Positions 8,117 to 16,645 of a DNA stretch of 64,000 bases are shown here, in pieces (the first letter of the stretch is position 1; each line of letters starts with the position of its first letter). Location: NCBI RefSeq assembly GCF_023228785.1, contig NZ_JALOAN010000001.1, positions 1-64,000 of the forward strand, in the 5' to 3' direction. The DNA comes from Sulfurimonas sp. Lineage in GTDB: Bacteria > Campylobacterota > Campylobacteria > Campylobacterales > Sulfurimonadaceae. A program made the translations under genes and the position numbers. The notes under the pieces are model-generated. The model made no database searches. It had not been told where the DNA came from and worked only from the letters and a program-made list of their open reading frames with translations.

Positions 8117-9411
8117 TTAATAATCTCTCCTAAATAATTTTTCAAATATTTATAAACCAAAGCAAGATCTGGACCATTTTCTTTACCCGTTAGTAAAATT
8201 CTAAGCGGTTTGAAAAAGTTTTTACCCTTAAGTTGTGAAGTTTTCATAACATAGTTTTTAAACTCGTCATATTCTTCAAAGTGGGGTGCTTCTTTAATAG
8301 TTTTGACTAAAACTATTGCAGAGTCACTAAATTCTTGTGGTATCTCTTTTGGAGCAAAAATAGCAGTTATTTTAGATTTTAACTCTTTTGTAGTTGATGC
8401 CTCTTCTAGGTAAATCTTTGCAAGTTCACCAATATTTGCATCTGCAAAGCCTACATATCTTGATAGTTCAGTTGCATCCATCTTCTTTAGATGTTCTTTG
8501 TTTATATGTCTTAATAGATCTATACTAAAGCGAGCAGGGGACTTTGAGATATTTTCTAGATCAAACCACTCCAAAGCATCTTTTAGGTCAAAGATCTCAC
8601 AGGGAGGCTTGTTTCCGATTAATATTAAATAATTTGAAATAGCACTTGGAATAAAACCCTCTTCTAAAAGCCATTTTACACTAGAAGCATCATCTCTTTT
8701 GCTCATTTTTTTACCAATATCATTTAATATGATAGGTAAATGTGCGTATTGGACATTTTTCTCATAACCTAAAGATTTTCGTATATGATCTTGTTTTGGA
8801 GTGTTACTCATATGATCTTCACCACGAATAACCAAAGAGATGTCACTAAGCATATCATCTACTGCACAAGCAAAGTTGTAAGTTGGAGTCTTATCTTGAC
8901 GCATAATGATAAAACTATCTACTGCATCAGGTTCAAAACTTACACTTCCTTTTATTAGATCATCTATAATTATAGTATTCGATGGTCTTGCTAGTCTGAT
9001 AGTAAAAGGGTTTAGATTGTCGATAACTAGCTCATCGGGTAGATTTCTACAAGCATCATCGTATCTATAGGCTTCCTTGTTCTCTTTCGCCTCTTCTCGT
9101 TTTTTTTCAAGCCACTCAGGAGAGCAAAAGCAGCTAAATGCTTTTTTGTCATGTATGAGTTGCAAAGCCATAGCAGAGTGAAAGCGGTAATTTTCGCTCT
9201 GATACATAACTTGAGAGTAGGTGATGCCAAAAAGTTCTAAGATACCTAGTATCTCTTGATCTTTTCCCTCAATATTTCTCTCTTTGTCTGTATCTTCAAT
9301 GCGAACTATTAGATCTTCTTTTTTTTGTTGTGAGACAATATAGTTAAATAGGGCGACTCGTAAGTTCCCTATGTGCATATCACCAGTTGGACTAGGTGCA
9401 AATCTTAACAT
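8113..9411 (-). CDS. gltX: Glutamyl-tRNA synthetase
   Basis: A 432-residue class I synthetase with FAPSPTGDMHIGNLR (HIGH motif) at its start and KKMSKRDD (KMSKS) near residue 237. Campylobacterota usually have two GltX paralogs and use a GatCAB amidotransferase pathway for Gln-tRNA; this one lies next to yggT and slt as does gltX1 (Cj0845c) of C. jejuni, by memory. Whether it charges tRNA-Glu, tRNA-Gln or both cannot be read from sequence alone. A tRNA-Glu gene lies 1.5 kb upstream on the same strand. Confidence 0.95.
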   Translation of the reverse strand: MLRFAPSPTGDMHIGNLRVALFNYIVSQQKKEDLIVRIEDTDKERNIEGKDQEILGILELFGITYSQVMYQSENYRFHSAMALQLIHDKKAFSCFCSPEWLEKKREEAKENKEAYRYDDACRNLPDELVIDNLNPFTIRLARPSNTIIIDDLIKGSVSFEPDAVDSFIIMRQDKTPTYNFACAVDDMLSDISLVIRGEDHMSNTPKQDHIRKSLGYEKNVQYAHLPIILNDIGKKMSKRDDASSVKWLLEEGFIPSAISNYLILIGNKPPCEIFDLKDALEWFDLENISKSPARFSIDLLRHINKEHLKKMDATELSRYVGFADANIGELAKIYLEEASTTKELKSKITAIFAPKEIPQEFSDSAIVLVKTIKEAPHFEEYDEFKNYVMKTSQLKGKNFFKPLRILLTGKENGPDLALVYKYLKNYLGEIIK

Positions 9412-9475
9412 GAAATTTCCTAAAAATAATTTTTATGATTCTAACAAATCTTAAGTTAAATGCTGATTTGTTAAT

Positions 9476-10744
9476 TTATCTTCTTCTACCTGAAGCATTT
9501 TTCGATTTAGCCGTATTTTGTGCAGCTTTATTTCTCGGTCTACTTCTTGAGTTTCCGCCACGACCTCTTCCTCCGCCACCTTGATTAATAGGTTCTGCTT
9601 TTATTGATGGATCTGGTTTGAAGCCTTTTAGCCATACTTTAGGAATGTCTTTTTTTATAAGTTTTTCAATATTTGCTAAGTACTCGTCTTCATCTATACA
9701 AACAAGTGAGATAGCTTCACCTTTATTTCCAGCACGACCAGTTCTACCAATACGATGAACATAATCTTCACTTACATTTGGAAGTTCAAAGTTAACTACA
9801 TGAGGGAGATGATCTATGTCGATTCCACGAGCTGCAATATCAGTAGCTACGAGAACCCGTACCTCACCTTTTTTAAAGTCAGACAAAGCTTTTGTTCTAG
9901 CGTTTTGACTTTTGTTTCCATGTATTGCGACTGCTGTTATGCCATCTGACTCTAACTGCCCAGCTAAGCGGTTTGCGCCATGCTTAGTTCTACTAAAGAC
10001 TAAAACTTGCTTCCAGTCACCTTCTTTTATAAGATGCGTTAGAAGTTCTCGTTTTCTACCTTTATCTACTGGGTAAACTGCTTGTTTAACGATCTCAGAT
10101 GCAGTATTTCTTTGTGCAACTTCTATAAGAGTTGGAGAGTTTAGAAGTCTATCTGAGAGTTTTTTTATCTCATCTGAATATGTAGCTGAGAAGAGCAGGT
10201 TTTGTCTCTGCTTAGGTAAGACTTCTAAAATCTTTCTTATATCGTTAATGAAACCCATATCTAACATTCTGTCTGCTTCATCTAAAACTAAAAAATCTAC
10301 CTTAGAGAGATCTATTGTCTTTTGGCTTAAATGATCCAAAAGTCGTCCAGGAGTTGCTACGACAATGTCCATACCTTTGCGAAGTTGTGAGATCTGAGGG
10401 TTTATTTTTACACCGCCAAAAATTACACATGATTTAAATGGTAGAAACTTTCCATAGAGTGCTACGCTCTCGCCAACTTGCGCTGCTAGTTCTCTTGTAG
10501 GAGTAAGTATTAGTACTTTTACATGATGAGGCTTGTCTTTTGGTTTTGAACGGCTTAGAAGTTCTAATATCGGAAGAGTAAATCCCGCTGTTTTACCTGT
10601 TCCAGTTTGTGCACCGGCAAGTATATCTTTTCTATCTAATATTACAGGGATAGATTGTTTTTGAATTGGAGTAGGCTCTGTGTAACCTTGCTCTTTAATA
10701 GCTTTTAATAATGGAGTTGATAACCCAAGTGTGTTAAATGACAT
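9476..10744 (-). CDS. rhlE: DEAD-box RNA helicase, RhlE type
   Basis: A 422-residue ATP-dependent RNA helicase. The core motifs are all visible: the Q motif (GYTEPTPIQKQ), motif I AQTGTGKT, Ia PTRELA, II VLDEAD, III SAT, V ATDIAARGID and VI HRIGRTGRAG. The last 45 residues are a Gly/Arg-rich tail (GGGGRGRGG, RSRPRNK), which probably binds RNA nonspecifically. Its role is RNA remodelling, for example in ribosome assembly or mRNA decay. It is transcribed toward gltX with a 64-base gap. Confidence 0.93.
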   Translation of the reverse strand: MSFNTLGLSTPLLKAIKEQGYTEPTPIQKQSIPVILDRKDILAGAQTGTGKTAGFTLPILELLSRSKPKDKPHHVKVLILTPTRELAAQVGESVALYGKFLPFKSCVIFGGVKINPQISQLRKGMDIVVATPGRLLDHLSQKTIDLSKVDFLVLDEADRMLDMGFINDIRKILEVLPKQRQNLLFSATYSDEIKKLSDRLLNSPTLIEVAQRNTASEIVKQAVYPVDKGRKRELLTHLIKEGDWKQVLVFSRTKHGANRLAGQLESDGITAVAIHGNKSQNARTKALSDFKKGEVRVLVATDIAARGIDIDHLPHVVNFELPNVSEDYVHRIGRTGRAGNKGEAISLVCIDEDEYLANIEKLIKKDIPKVWLKGFKPDPSIKAEPINQGGGGRGRGGNSRSRPRNKAAQNTAKSKNASGRRR

Positions 10745-10886
10745 AAATTTCCTAGTCTTAATATTAGTTCATAATAGCATAATTTACACTAATGTGAGAT
10801 ATAACTTTTCATATATTGGGTTAATTTTAATATCAAGAATGAATCAAATATAAATATAATTAAAGTAGGGGAGTTTGAAGAGAAAG

Positions 10887-10961
10887 TGGTGACCCCAAGG
10901 AGAATTGAACTCCTGTAACATGGATGAAAACCATGGATCCTGACCGCTAGACGATGGGGCC
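10887..10961 (-). tRNA. tRNA-Glu (anticodon UUC)
   Basis: On the minus strand the acceptor stem GGCCCCA pairs with TGGGGTC, the anticodon stem CATGG/CCATG encloses the loop TTTTCAT (anticodon TTC), and the T arm carries GTTCAATTC. CCA is encoded at 10887-10889. It is a lone tRNA between the response regulator and rhlE. Confidence 0.96.
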
Positions 10962-10980
10962 ACTTAAAGACGATTTAAAA

Positions 10981-11040
10981 ACCGAGCCGAAATTATATAA
11001 AGTGATTCGTTAAAAAAACCTTAAATTTCGTCGGCTCGGT
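10981..11040 (-). terminator. Long inverted repeat downstream of the response regulator
   Basis: ACCGAGCCGA at 10981-10990 is perfectly complementary to TCGGCTCGGT at 11031-11040, and the stem can be extended with an AAATT/AATTT pairing. On the minus strand the stem is followed by TTTT, so it can work as a factor-independent terminator for the response regulator gene ending at 11054. The loop of about 40 bases is unusually long. Confidence 0.6.
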
Positions 11041-11053
11041 AAAAGTTTATATA

Positions 11054-11599
11054 TTATTCGTAAAAACCTCTTAATGCTCTAATAATAACTGCATTTTTAG
11101 AAATACTTTCTGCTTTTGCATTGTCATTTACTAAGTCGTAAAGATCTAATGGAAGAGAGATAGAAAATGTTTTAGTCTCAATCTTTCTTTTTTTAGAAAC
11201 CATAGCAACAACGCTAGTTAAGAGCTCAATAATCTTTTTAGTATCTATTGGTTTTTGAATAAAACTATTTACTCCAACCTCTATAGATTCAGAGATTTTC
11301 TCTATATCATTACTTGCTGAGATAACTATAATAATTTGAGTAGGGTTAATTTGACGGATTTTTCTTGATAGTTCAATACCATCCATTCCAGCCATAACAA
11401 TGTCAACAAAAACAACATCAGGTTTTATTTTGTTGTATGTCTTTAATGCTTCTTCACCATCAAAACAAGAATATACATCAGAAAAGAAATTTTTAAAAGT
11501 AGAACTTAGCAACTCATTTGTTACTTTTTCATCTTCAACTATCATCGCGGTAAGTTTTTTTGTTTGTCCAGTTAACTGAACTAAGTCAATATTTGCCAT
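11054..11599 (-). CDS. Orphan response regulator with ribbon-helix-helix C-terminus
   Basis: A 181-residue protein. Residues about 15-125 form a receiver domain: acidic pocket VEDE, phospho-acceptor Asp66 in VVFVDIVMAG, Ser/Thr in VISAS, Lys116 in FIQKP. The C-terminal 40 residues (KTFSISLPLDLYDLVNDNA..ISKNAVIIRALRGFY) have the pattern of a ribbon-helix-helix (CopG/Arc-like) DNA-binding domain instead of the usual winged helix. No histidine kinase gene is adjacent. It probably controls transcription after phosphorylation by a kinase encoded elsewhere. The receiver call is firm; the RHH call is by pattern only. Confidence 0.82.
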   Translation of the reverse strand: MANIDLVQLTGQTKKLTAMIVEDEKVTNELLSSTFKNFFSDVYSCFDGEEALKTYNKIKPDVVFVDIVMAGMDGIELSRKIRQINPTQIIIVISASNDIEKISESIEVGVNSFIQKPIDTKKIIELLTSVVAMVSKKRKIETKTFSISLPLDLYDLVNDNAKAESISKNAVIIRALRGFYE

Positions 11600-11777
11600 A
11601 TTGTGTCCCTTATTGTTTTAAATTAATAATATTATACATACTTTTTAGTAACAAATGAAGCACAATTGACATTTAAAAAAAACAAATAAGTTTAAAAAGC
11701 TTAGAAATAGGGGGCTAAAGAGGATTAAAAAAACATTTTTAAATATTCAATTAATTTACGTTAATTGCTTACAAAAA

Positions 11778-12002
11778 CTAATTATCATATTTTTTAAACT
11801 TCTCAAGCCACTCTTCATCAGCTTTAATTAGATTTTCTTTTTGATTTAAAAGAGAATCTATAATACTAATAAGAGTATTTTCATCCATAAATTCTAATAG
11901 ACTAGGGTTGATGGATGTAGTGTTATCAGTATTATAAGAGTTTAAAAGGTTTTGTATATCAGTAATGAGTTGTTTTTTTCTTTCATTCATATTTTTCTCC
12001 AT
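11778..12002 (-). CDS. Small hypothetical protein
   Basis: A 74-residue acidic, helix-rich protein (Asn/Leu/Lys-rich, ending in DEEWLEKFKKYDN). The first Met is at 12002; a second in-frame ATG four codons later (MNERKKQ) has GAGAAAA upstream and may be the real start. No domain is recognised. It lies alone between the response regulator and rnpB; an inverted repeat lies in its upstream region (12027-12090). Confidence 0.5.
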   Translation of the reverse strand: MEKNMNERKKQLITDIQNLLNSYNTDNTTSINPSLLEFMDENTLISIIDSLLNQKENLIKADEEWLEKFKKYDN

Positions 12003-12026
12003 TTTAATTGATTGTATGCAATATGC

Positions 12027-12090
12027 TAACCAATAGATAAACGATAAGACTATTATTTATACTTAATTTGGTTGCTATACCTATTGGTTA
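12027..12090. repeat. Inverted repeat TAACCAATAG / CTATTGGTTA
   Basis: The 10-base arms are at 12027-12036 and 12081-12090, with a further ATTTGGTTG between them near 12066. The element is in the upstream region of the 74-residue gene and downstream of rnpB. It could be an operator pair or a processing structure; only the symmetry is certain. Confidence 0.45.
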
Positions 12091-12154
12091 ACATAATGTA
12101 AATTCTCTTGAAAGTTAATACTAGTTAGTATGTCTTGTCTATTGCTTGTTATTA

Positions 12155-12590
12155 GGTACAGCGTAAGCCGAGTTTTGTGTTGATAGTAATTAATCTACTT
12201 TGCTACTCGCGTAGCACTTCTAGCGAAACAGTAGCTATATAAGACGCTGACCATCTGTTTCTTACTGCCATGCTGGGTTTACAAGCTCTCTATGTTGCCA
12301 TAAAGACTGGTGGTCTCTTACACCGCCCTTTCACCGTAACTACTATTGCTCACACATCGATATGTCCACTTTAGGTGAAAATGCCGAAAGCATTTTTGTA
12401 CTTTAGTGTCATAGCGACTAGCGAAAGCATATCTGGACTTTGTTCAGATATGCGACAAATAAGTAGTTGTCTATTCTCTGTTGCACTTTCCCTCGTATTA
12501 CTACGGCCATTAGTTAAATGGAGCACTGTCTTATAGCAGCTCGGACTTTCCTCTTGCATATCTAGTATACAAGTAACTATCTGCTGTACC
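12155..12590 (-). ncRNA. rnpB: RNase P RNA
   Basis: Read on the minus strand the region holds the universal RNase P elements in order: GAGGAAAGTCCGAGC near the 5' end, ACAGAGAATAGACAA, GGTGAAAGGGCGGTGTAAGA, AGACCACCAG, AAACCCAGCATGGCAG and CGGCTTACGC at the 3' end. The P1 helix is perfect: GGTACAGC at 12590-12583 pairs with GCTGTACC at 12162-12155, which sets both ends. It is the catalytic RNA that trims tRNA 5' leaders. A 62-codon reading frame inside it is not a gene. Confidence 0.96.
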
Positions 12591-12638
12591 TGTGAAATAC
12601 TACAAAAAACTTCCTTTAAATCAGTTTTTAAACTATAT

Positions 12639-12746
12639 GAACGATCGTTCTTTTGGTCTAGCTAATATATGAACAGTCGTTCTCTTATCTCTAAGCTTAC
12701 ATTAACACTTGTTCATATATACTTTTACTTAGATTAACACTTGTTC
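12639..12746. promoter_or_regulatory. Four operator-like boxes at exact 32-bp spacing
   Basis: Box 1 GAACGATCGTTC (12639-12650, perfect palindrome), box 2 GAACAGTCGTTC (12671-12682), boxes 3 and 4 TAACACTTGTTC (12703-12714 and 12735-12746). Every start is exactly 32 bases from the next, about three helical turns, so all four would lie on the same DNA face. They fill the gap between the rnpB 5' end and the tetR-type start codon at 12771. GAAC-N4-GTTC is a common TetR-family operator form, so binding by the adjacent regulator is the natural inference. Confidence 0.75.
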
Positions 12747-12770
12747 ATAGAATAATAAAAAGGTTTAAAA

Positions 12771-13388
12771 ATGCCCCAAAACACGAGCGTAGTAAAGAAA
12801 AACTCAACTAAAGATAAGATACTAAAAGTATCAACCACCCTATTCTCAGAGTTTGGTTATAGAGCTACAAGTATGAGAAAAATAGCTAAAGAAGTTGGTA
12901 TTAGAGAGAGTGCAATATATAATCATTACAAGAATAAGGAAGATATTTTTTTAGAAGTAGCTAAAGGTATTTTTAGCTCCCCTTTTACAAAAGAAGAGCT
13001 AGATATAAAAGAGTCAGCCTTAAAAGGTAAAGTTTTTTTACAAAACTTTGTGATGCAGTATAAGCTCCTTACTTTTGATAAAAACAACGAAAATATGTTC
13101 AGGTTACTCATGATAGAGCTTTTTGCCAACAAAGAGCTTAGAGAGCAGTTTATGAGCGAATTTCATGATAAGAATGTAAAGATGCTCTCGGAAGCTTTTT
13201 TTATTATGATGCAAAACTCACTTATAAGATCTCAAGATCCAATGATGATATCGTATGAGTTTTTATCCACCCTATTCTACATAAGACTTCAAGTGACACT
13301 AATGAGGTTTGATAACAACTCTGCAAATATATTATCAACCCAGTTTGAAAAACATGTTGAGTTTTTTTGGGAAAGTATAAAGATGTAA
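12771..13388 (+). CDS. TetR/AcrR family transcriptional regulator
   Basis: A 205-residue protein with an N-terminal TetR helix-turn-helix at about residues 15-62 (KILKVSTTLFSEFGYRATSMRKIAKEVGIRESAIYNHYKNKEDIF pattern, here quoted only in part: TSMRKIAKEVGI, ESAIYNHYKNKE) and an alpha-helical ligand domain. The start ATG 12771 has AAGG upstream. No efflux pump or enzyme gene is next to it; the neighbours are rnpB (divergent) and oorC (convergent). The four repeated boxes in its promoter suggest autoregulation. The ligand is unknown. Confidence 0.9.
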   Translation: MPQNTSVVKKNSTKDKILKVSTTLFSEFGYRATSMRKIAKEVGIRESAIYNHYKNKEDIFLEVAKGIFSSPFTKEELDIKESALKGKVFLQNFVMQYKLLTFDKNNENMFRLLMIELFANKELREQFMSEFHDKNVKMLSEAFFIMMQNSLIRSQDPMMISYEFLSTLFYIRLQVTLMRFDNNSANILSTQFEKHVEFFWESIKM

Positions 13389-13441
13389 TATTTTATAATA
13401 TGAAAAGTAAAAATGAAAGAAGTTATTAAATTAATATTCAC

Positions 13442-13484
13442 TAGTATTAGATCTACAACTCAAAGTATCGCTAATCTAATACTA
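13442..13484. repeat. Inverted repeat between tetR-type gene and oorC
   Basis: TAGTATTAGAT (13442-13452) and ATCTAATACTA (13474-13484) are perfectly complementary with a 21-base loop, followed by a second smaller symmetry ACTAATTAATATTAG. It lies just before the bidirectional terminator. Possibly part of the transcript end; otherwise unexplained. Confidence 0.45.
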
Positions 13485-13505
13485 ATTAATATTAGCTTGA
13501 GTCCT

Positions 13506-13543
13506 AAAAAAAGACAATCCTACTTCTAAGATTGTCTTTTTTT
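13506..13543. terminator. Bidirectional factor-independent terminator
   Basis: AAAAAAAGACAATC (13506-13519) and GATTGTCTTTTTTT (13530-13543) form a stem with A and T runs on either side, ending both the rightward tetR-type transcript and the leftward oor operon. Confidence 0.85.
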
Positions 13544-13588
13544 GAATATAAGGATATTTCAGCTATCTTGAAATATCTCTAACAATAA

Positions 13589-14146
13589 TCATTTACTCAT
13601 AGCTTCTTTAGCATATTTTTCACCAAGTTCATATGCCTTTTTATTTACCTCATGAACTTTAGCAGGAACTTTTGAGAGCATCGTATCTATAAGGGTATTT
13701 TTATCTATAGCATTCATCATAGTATTTGCAATTGCAAGTGCTACAACAGATTGAGTAATAACATTACCAACCTCTTCTTTAGCAATTGTAATGATAGGAA
13801 TCTCATATATCTTCCAAGTTTTTCTATCCTCATCAGTTGGATGAACAAGATTTGGATCAACTACTATTGTTCCACCTGGTTGAACACCATCTTTAAAGAG
13901 AATATAACTCTTCTGTGCAACTGAAAGCATAAAACCTATCTCTCCATCATTTGCATATGGGTAATAAATCTCTTCATCGTCAAGTTGAATATCAACAACA
14001 GTAGGTCCACCACGAACTTGTGATGTATATGTTGCAGTTTTTAGTCCATGACCACCAGTTTTAATTTTTGCAGCTGCAAAAATCTCACCAGCAAGAAGAA
14101 CACCTTGTCCACCAACGCCTGTAAATCTCATTAATGTTTTACTCAT
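13589..14146 (-). CDS. oorC: 2-oxoglutarate:acceptor oxidoreductase, gamma subunit
   Basis: A 185-residue gamma subunit of the four-subunit 2-oxoglutarate:ferredoxin/acceptor oxidoreductase. FTGVGGQGVLLAGEIFA near the N-terminus and TYTSQVRGGPTVVDIQL are typical of the pyruvate/ketoacid oxidoreductase gamma domain. The complex interconverts 2-oxoglutarate and succinyl-CoA plus CO2; run in reverse it is a carbon-fixing step of the reductive TCA cycle. It is last in the oorDABC operon, 9 bases after oorB, with a terminator downstream at 13506-13543. Confidence 0.94.
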   Translation of the reverse strand: MSKTLMRFTGVGGQGVLLAGEIFAAAKIKTGGHGLKTATYTSQVRGGPTVVDIQLDDEEIYYPYANDGEIGFMLSVAQKSYILFKDGVQPGGTIVVDPNLVHPTDEDRKTWKIYEIPIITIAKEEVGNVITQSVVALAIANTMMNAIDKNTLIDTMLSKVPAKVHEVNKKAYELGEKYAKEAMSK

Positions 14147-14155
14147 TGTGTCTCC

Positions 14156-15013
14156 TTATATTTTTTTAGCAAAGTCATCTTGAGTGATTGTTTTTCTCTC
14201 ACCCTGATGTACTTTTTGGATCTCAGCATACATGTCACAATATTCATCAGCCTCTAGATCTTCTTTTAAGATACCAGTAGGAAGAATATTAAGTTGTTCT
14301 TCTGGGGTCATCGCGTCAAATTTTTTCTTAGGAGCAGTAATACTATCGATCCACTCAAGGTTTTCCATAGCAGAGACCATTTTATTTTTTCTACCAAGGT
14401 TAATATGACAGTTAGAAAGTACTTCCATCATTGAAAAACCTTTATGTTGCATAGCTTTAATCAATGCTTTTTCAAGTTTCTTAGGATCTAGCATACTCTC
14501 ACGAGCAACAAATGAAGCTCCTGCGGCGATTGCAAGTTTACAAGTATCAAAAGTAGGATCTATGTTTCCTGCTTTTTGTGAAACTGTCCACATACCTTTT
14601 GGTGTAGTTGGAGAAGTTTGTGAGTTTGTTAAACCATAGATAAAATTGTTGATAATTATCATAGTTAAGTCAATGTTTCTTCTACAGCCATGAATAGTAT
14701 GGTTACCACCAATAGCAAGAGCATCGCCATCTCCAGCAACACATACAACCATTTTATCAGGACGAGCAAGTTTGATTCCTGTCGCATAAGCAATAGTTCT
14801 ACCATGAGTTGTGTGAACTGTGTTAAAGTCAACATAAGAAGAGAATCTTCCTGAGCACCCTATTCCTGATACTACACATACATCATCTTGAGATATACCG
14901 ATTTTTTCAATTGCTCTAACGAATGCTTTAAGAATAACACCATCACCACAACCCCAACACCATAATGTTGGCATCTTTTCAAGTCTTAAATATTTATCAT
15001 AATTAAACGCCAT
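14156..15013 (-). CDS. oorB: 2-oxoglutarate:acceptor oxidoreductase, beta subunit
   Basis: A 285-residue thiamine diphosphate-binding subunit. LWCWGCGDGVILKAF and GIGCSGRFSSYVDFNTVHTTHGR lie in the N-terminal third. The TPP/Mg motif VAGDGDALAIGGNH is near residue 91 and continues to IINNFIYGLTNSQTSPTT. It carries the active-site cofactor for CO2 addition to, or release from, the keto acid. Encoded between oorA (1-base gap) and oorC. Confidence 0.95.
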   Translation of the reverse strand: MAFNYDKYLRLEKMPTLWCWGCGDGVILKAFVRAIEKIGISQDDVCVVSGIGCSGRFSSYVDFNTVHTTHGRTIAYATGIKLARPDKMVVCVAGDGDALAIGGNHTIHGCRRNIDLTMIIINNFIYGLTNSQTSPTTPKGMWTVSQKAGNIDPTFDTCKLAIAAGASFVARESMLDPKKLEKALIKAMQHKGFSMMEVLSNCHINLGRKNKMVSAMENLEWIDSITAPKKKFDAMTPEEQLNILPTGILKEDLEADEYCDMYAEIQKVHQGERKTITQDDFAKKI

Positions 15014-15014
15014 C

Positions 15015-16148
15015 TTATAACTCCTTTACTTTGCTAACAATTTCATGTGGAGATATTGGTCTTCCATTAACTTTAAAAAGCCCATCAATATCAAGTCTTG
15101 CAGCTGCTCTTTGAATCTCACTATGGTATTGACCAATATTTAACTCAACAACTAAAACTTTTTCGATTTTATCAGTATGCTCTTTGATTTTTACTGCTGG
15201 AGAAGGCCAAATAGTGATTGGTCTAAATAGCCCAGCTTTAATACCCTCTTTTCTTAAGTGTCTAATTGACTCTTTAGCAGCAAGTGATACAGAACCATAA
15301 GCAATAATCATCACTTCAGCATCATCCATCATAAATTCTTCATATGACTCAACTTCATCTTCATGAAGAGCTACTTTATCTTCTAATCTTTGGATTAGTT
15401 TTCTACAAGTCTCGATCTCTTCAGTAGGATAACCATTTTTATCATGATGAAGTCCTGTGAAGTGGTATCTATAACCTTCATACATTGGGTTAAGGACCGC
15501 TGGCTCATCATGCCCAACACCATATGGAAAATACTCTTCTGCCGGACCATCAAATCTTTTTCTTGGCACAATTCCAGCTTCAACATCCTCTGCAGTTGGG
15601 ATATCAGCTTTTCCATGCATATGACCAATAGTCTCATCTAGTAAAACGATAACTGGTTGCATAAATCTATCTGCTAAATTGAAAGCTCTTACAACTTCAG
15701 TATAACACTCAGCTAATGATCCAGCACATAGTGTAATTGATTTATAATCACCATGTGATGGGTTTTTAGCTTGAAGGATGTCACCTTGAGATACACGAGT
15801 TGGAAGACCAGTTGATGGACCACCACGCATAACATTTACACAGACTAAAGGTACTTCTGTCATTTGAGCAAGTCCTAATTGTTCAGCTTTTAAACTCATT
15901 CCTGGTCCTGAAGTTGCAGTTAGTGCGCGCTGACCAACCATAGCAGCACCGATTACTGCACAAATACCAGCAATTTCATCTTCCATTTGGATTGCTACTC
16001 CACCCTTTTTTGGTAAAAGGTCAGAGATAACATGCATTACTTCACTTGACGGTGTTAAAGGATAACCACCAAAAAACATACAGCCCGCATCAACAGCTGC
16101 CATAGCAGCTAATTCATTTCCTGTAGATATTACTTCTCTAGTTGCCAT
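15015..16148 (-). CDS. oorA: 2-oxoglutarate:acceptor oxidoreductase, alpha subunit
   Basis: A 377-residue subunit with the ketoacid-oxidoreductase alpha fold: GNELAAMAAVDAGCMFFGGYPLTPSSE at the start, MEDEIAGICAVIGAAMVGQRALTATSGPGMSL and the VMRGGPSTGLPTR substrate loop. The second domain (about 250-377) contains AYGSVSLAAKES. Its first codon overlaps the oorD stop by one base, so oorD and oorA are translationally coupled. Confidence 0.95.
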   Translation of the reverse strand: MATREVISTGNELAAMAAVDAGCMFFGGYPLTPSSEVMHVISDLLPKKGGVAIQMEDEIAGICAVIGAAMVGQRALTATSGPGMSLKAEQLGLAQMTEVPLVCVNVMRGGPSTGLPTRVSQGDILQAKNPSHGDYKSITLCAGSLAECYTEVVRAFNLADRFMQPVIVLLDETIGHMHGKADIPTAEDVEAGIVPRKRFDGPAEEYFPYGVGHDEPAVLNPMYEGYRYHFTGLHHDKNGYPTEEIETCRKLIQRLEDKVALHEDEVESYEEFMMDDAEVMIIAYGSVSLAAKESIRHLRKEGIKAGLFRPITIWPSPAVKIKEHTDKIEKVLVVELNIGQYHSEIQRAAARLDIDGLFKVNGRPISPHEIVSKVKEL

Positions 16149-16498
16149 TATTTAACTCCTTGTTCACTAAGTGACATATAATTGTTTGCGACAATAGCAG
16201 CTTGACGTTCTTTAGCTTCATCAGTTATCTTAGCGAAACTAAACCCAGCTGCTTTATACTCTTGTCTATCTGCTACATATATAGCAAAGTCAGGACAGCT
16301 AAGTTCACACTCAACGCATCCAATACAAGATTCTGGATTATTAACAGAAATCATAGCGCCTAGTGTCGAAGTAGATTCGTATTTCATTCCAAGTACGCCT
16401 GTTGGACAAACAGATACACAAATATCGCATGCTTTACAGTTGCTTGTATTTACCCATACAGGTTGATTACCTGGGTTTTCTGTCTTAAAAGTTCCCAT
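16148..16498 (-). CDS. oorD: 2-oxoglutarate:acceptor oxidoreductase, ferredoxin-like delta subunit
   Basis: A 116-residue protein with two 4Fe-4S cluster motifs, CKACDICVSVCPTG and CIGCVECELSCPDFAI. It passes electrons between the OorAB active site and the external carrier. It is the first gene of oorDABC; a 147-base gap separates it from sucD upstream and probably holds the operon promoter. Confidence 0.94.
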   Translation of the reverse strand: MGTFKTENPGNQPVWVNTSNCKACDICVSVCPTGVLGMKYESTSTLGAMISVNNPESCIGCVECELSCPDFAIYVADRQEYKAAGFSFAKITDEAKERQAAIVANNYMSLSEQGVK

Positions 16499-16645
16499 TT
16501 ATTCTCCTCTTTTTTTAATGTAAATTTAATTTACACATTATTCTTTATAGATTATCTAAGTTTTTATAACTTTAAACTAAATTGTGCTAATAGCATTTTG
16601 ATAAAGTAACCTTTTGTTACACATCAAGACTCACACAAACTAAGG

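Noticed and set aside
10887..11040. Integration site at tRNA-Glu
   Set aside because: No integrase or duplicated tRNA 3' end is visible; the adjacent inverted repeat is better explained as a terminator.
12371..12559. 62-codon reading frame on the minus strand
   Set aside because: It lies wholly inside the RNase P RNA gene, whose conserved elements and P1 helix are unmistakable.
12155..13388. CRISPR-like array from the 32-bp ladder
   Set aside because: Only short 12-base palindromic boxes repeat; there is no long direct repeat with unique spacers and no cas gene.
13413..13529. 38-codon frame after the TetR gene
   Set aside because: No ribosome site, and it runs through an inverted repeat and into the terminator stem.
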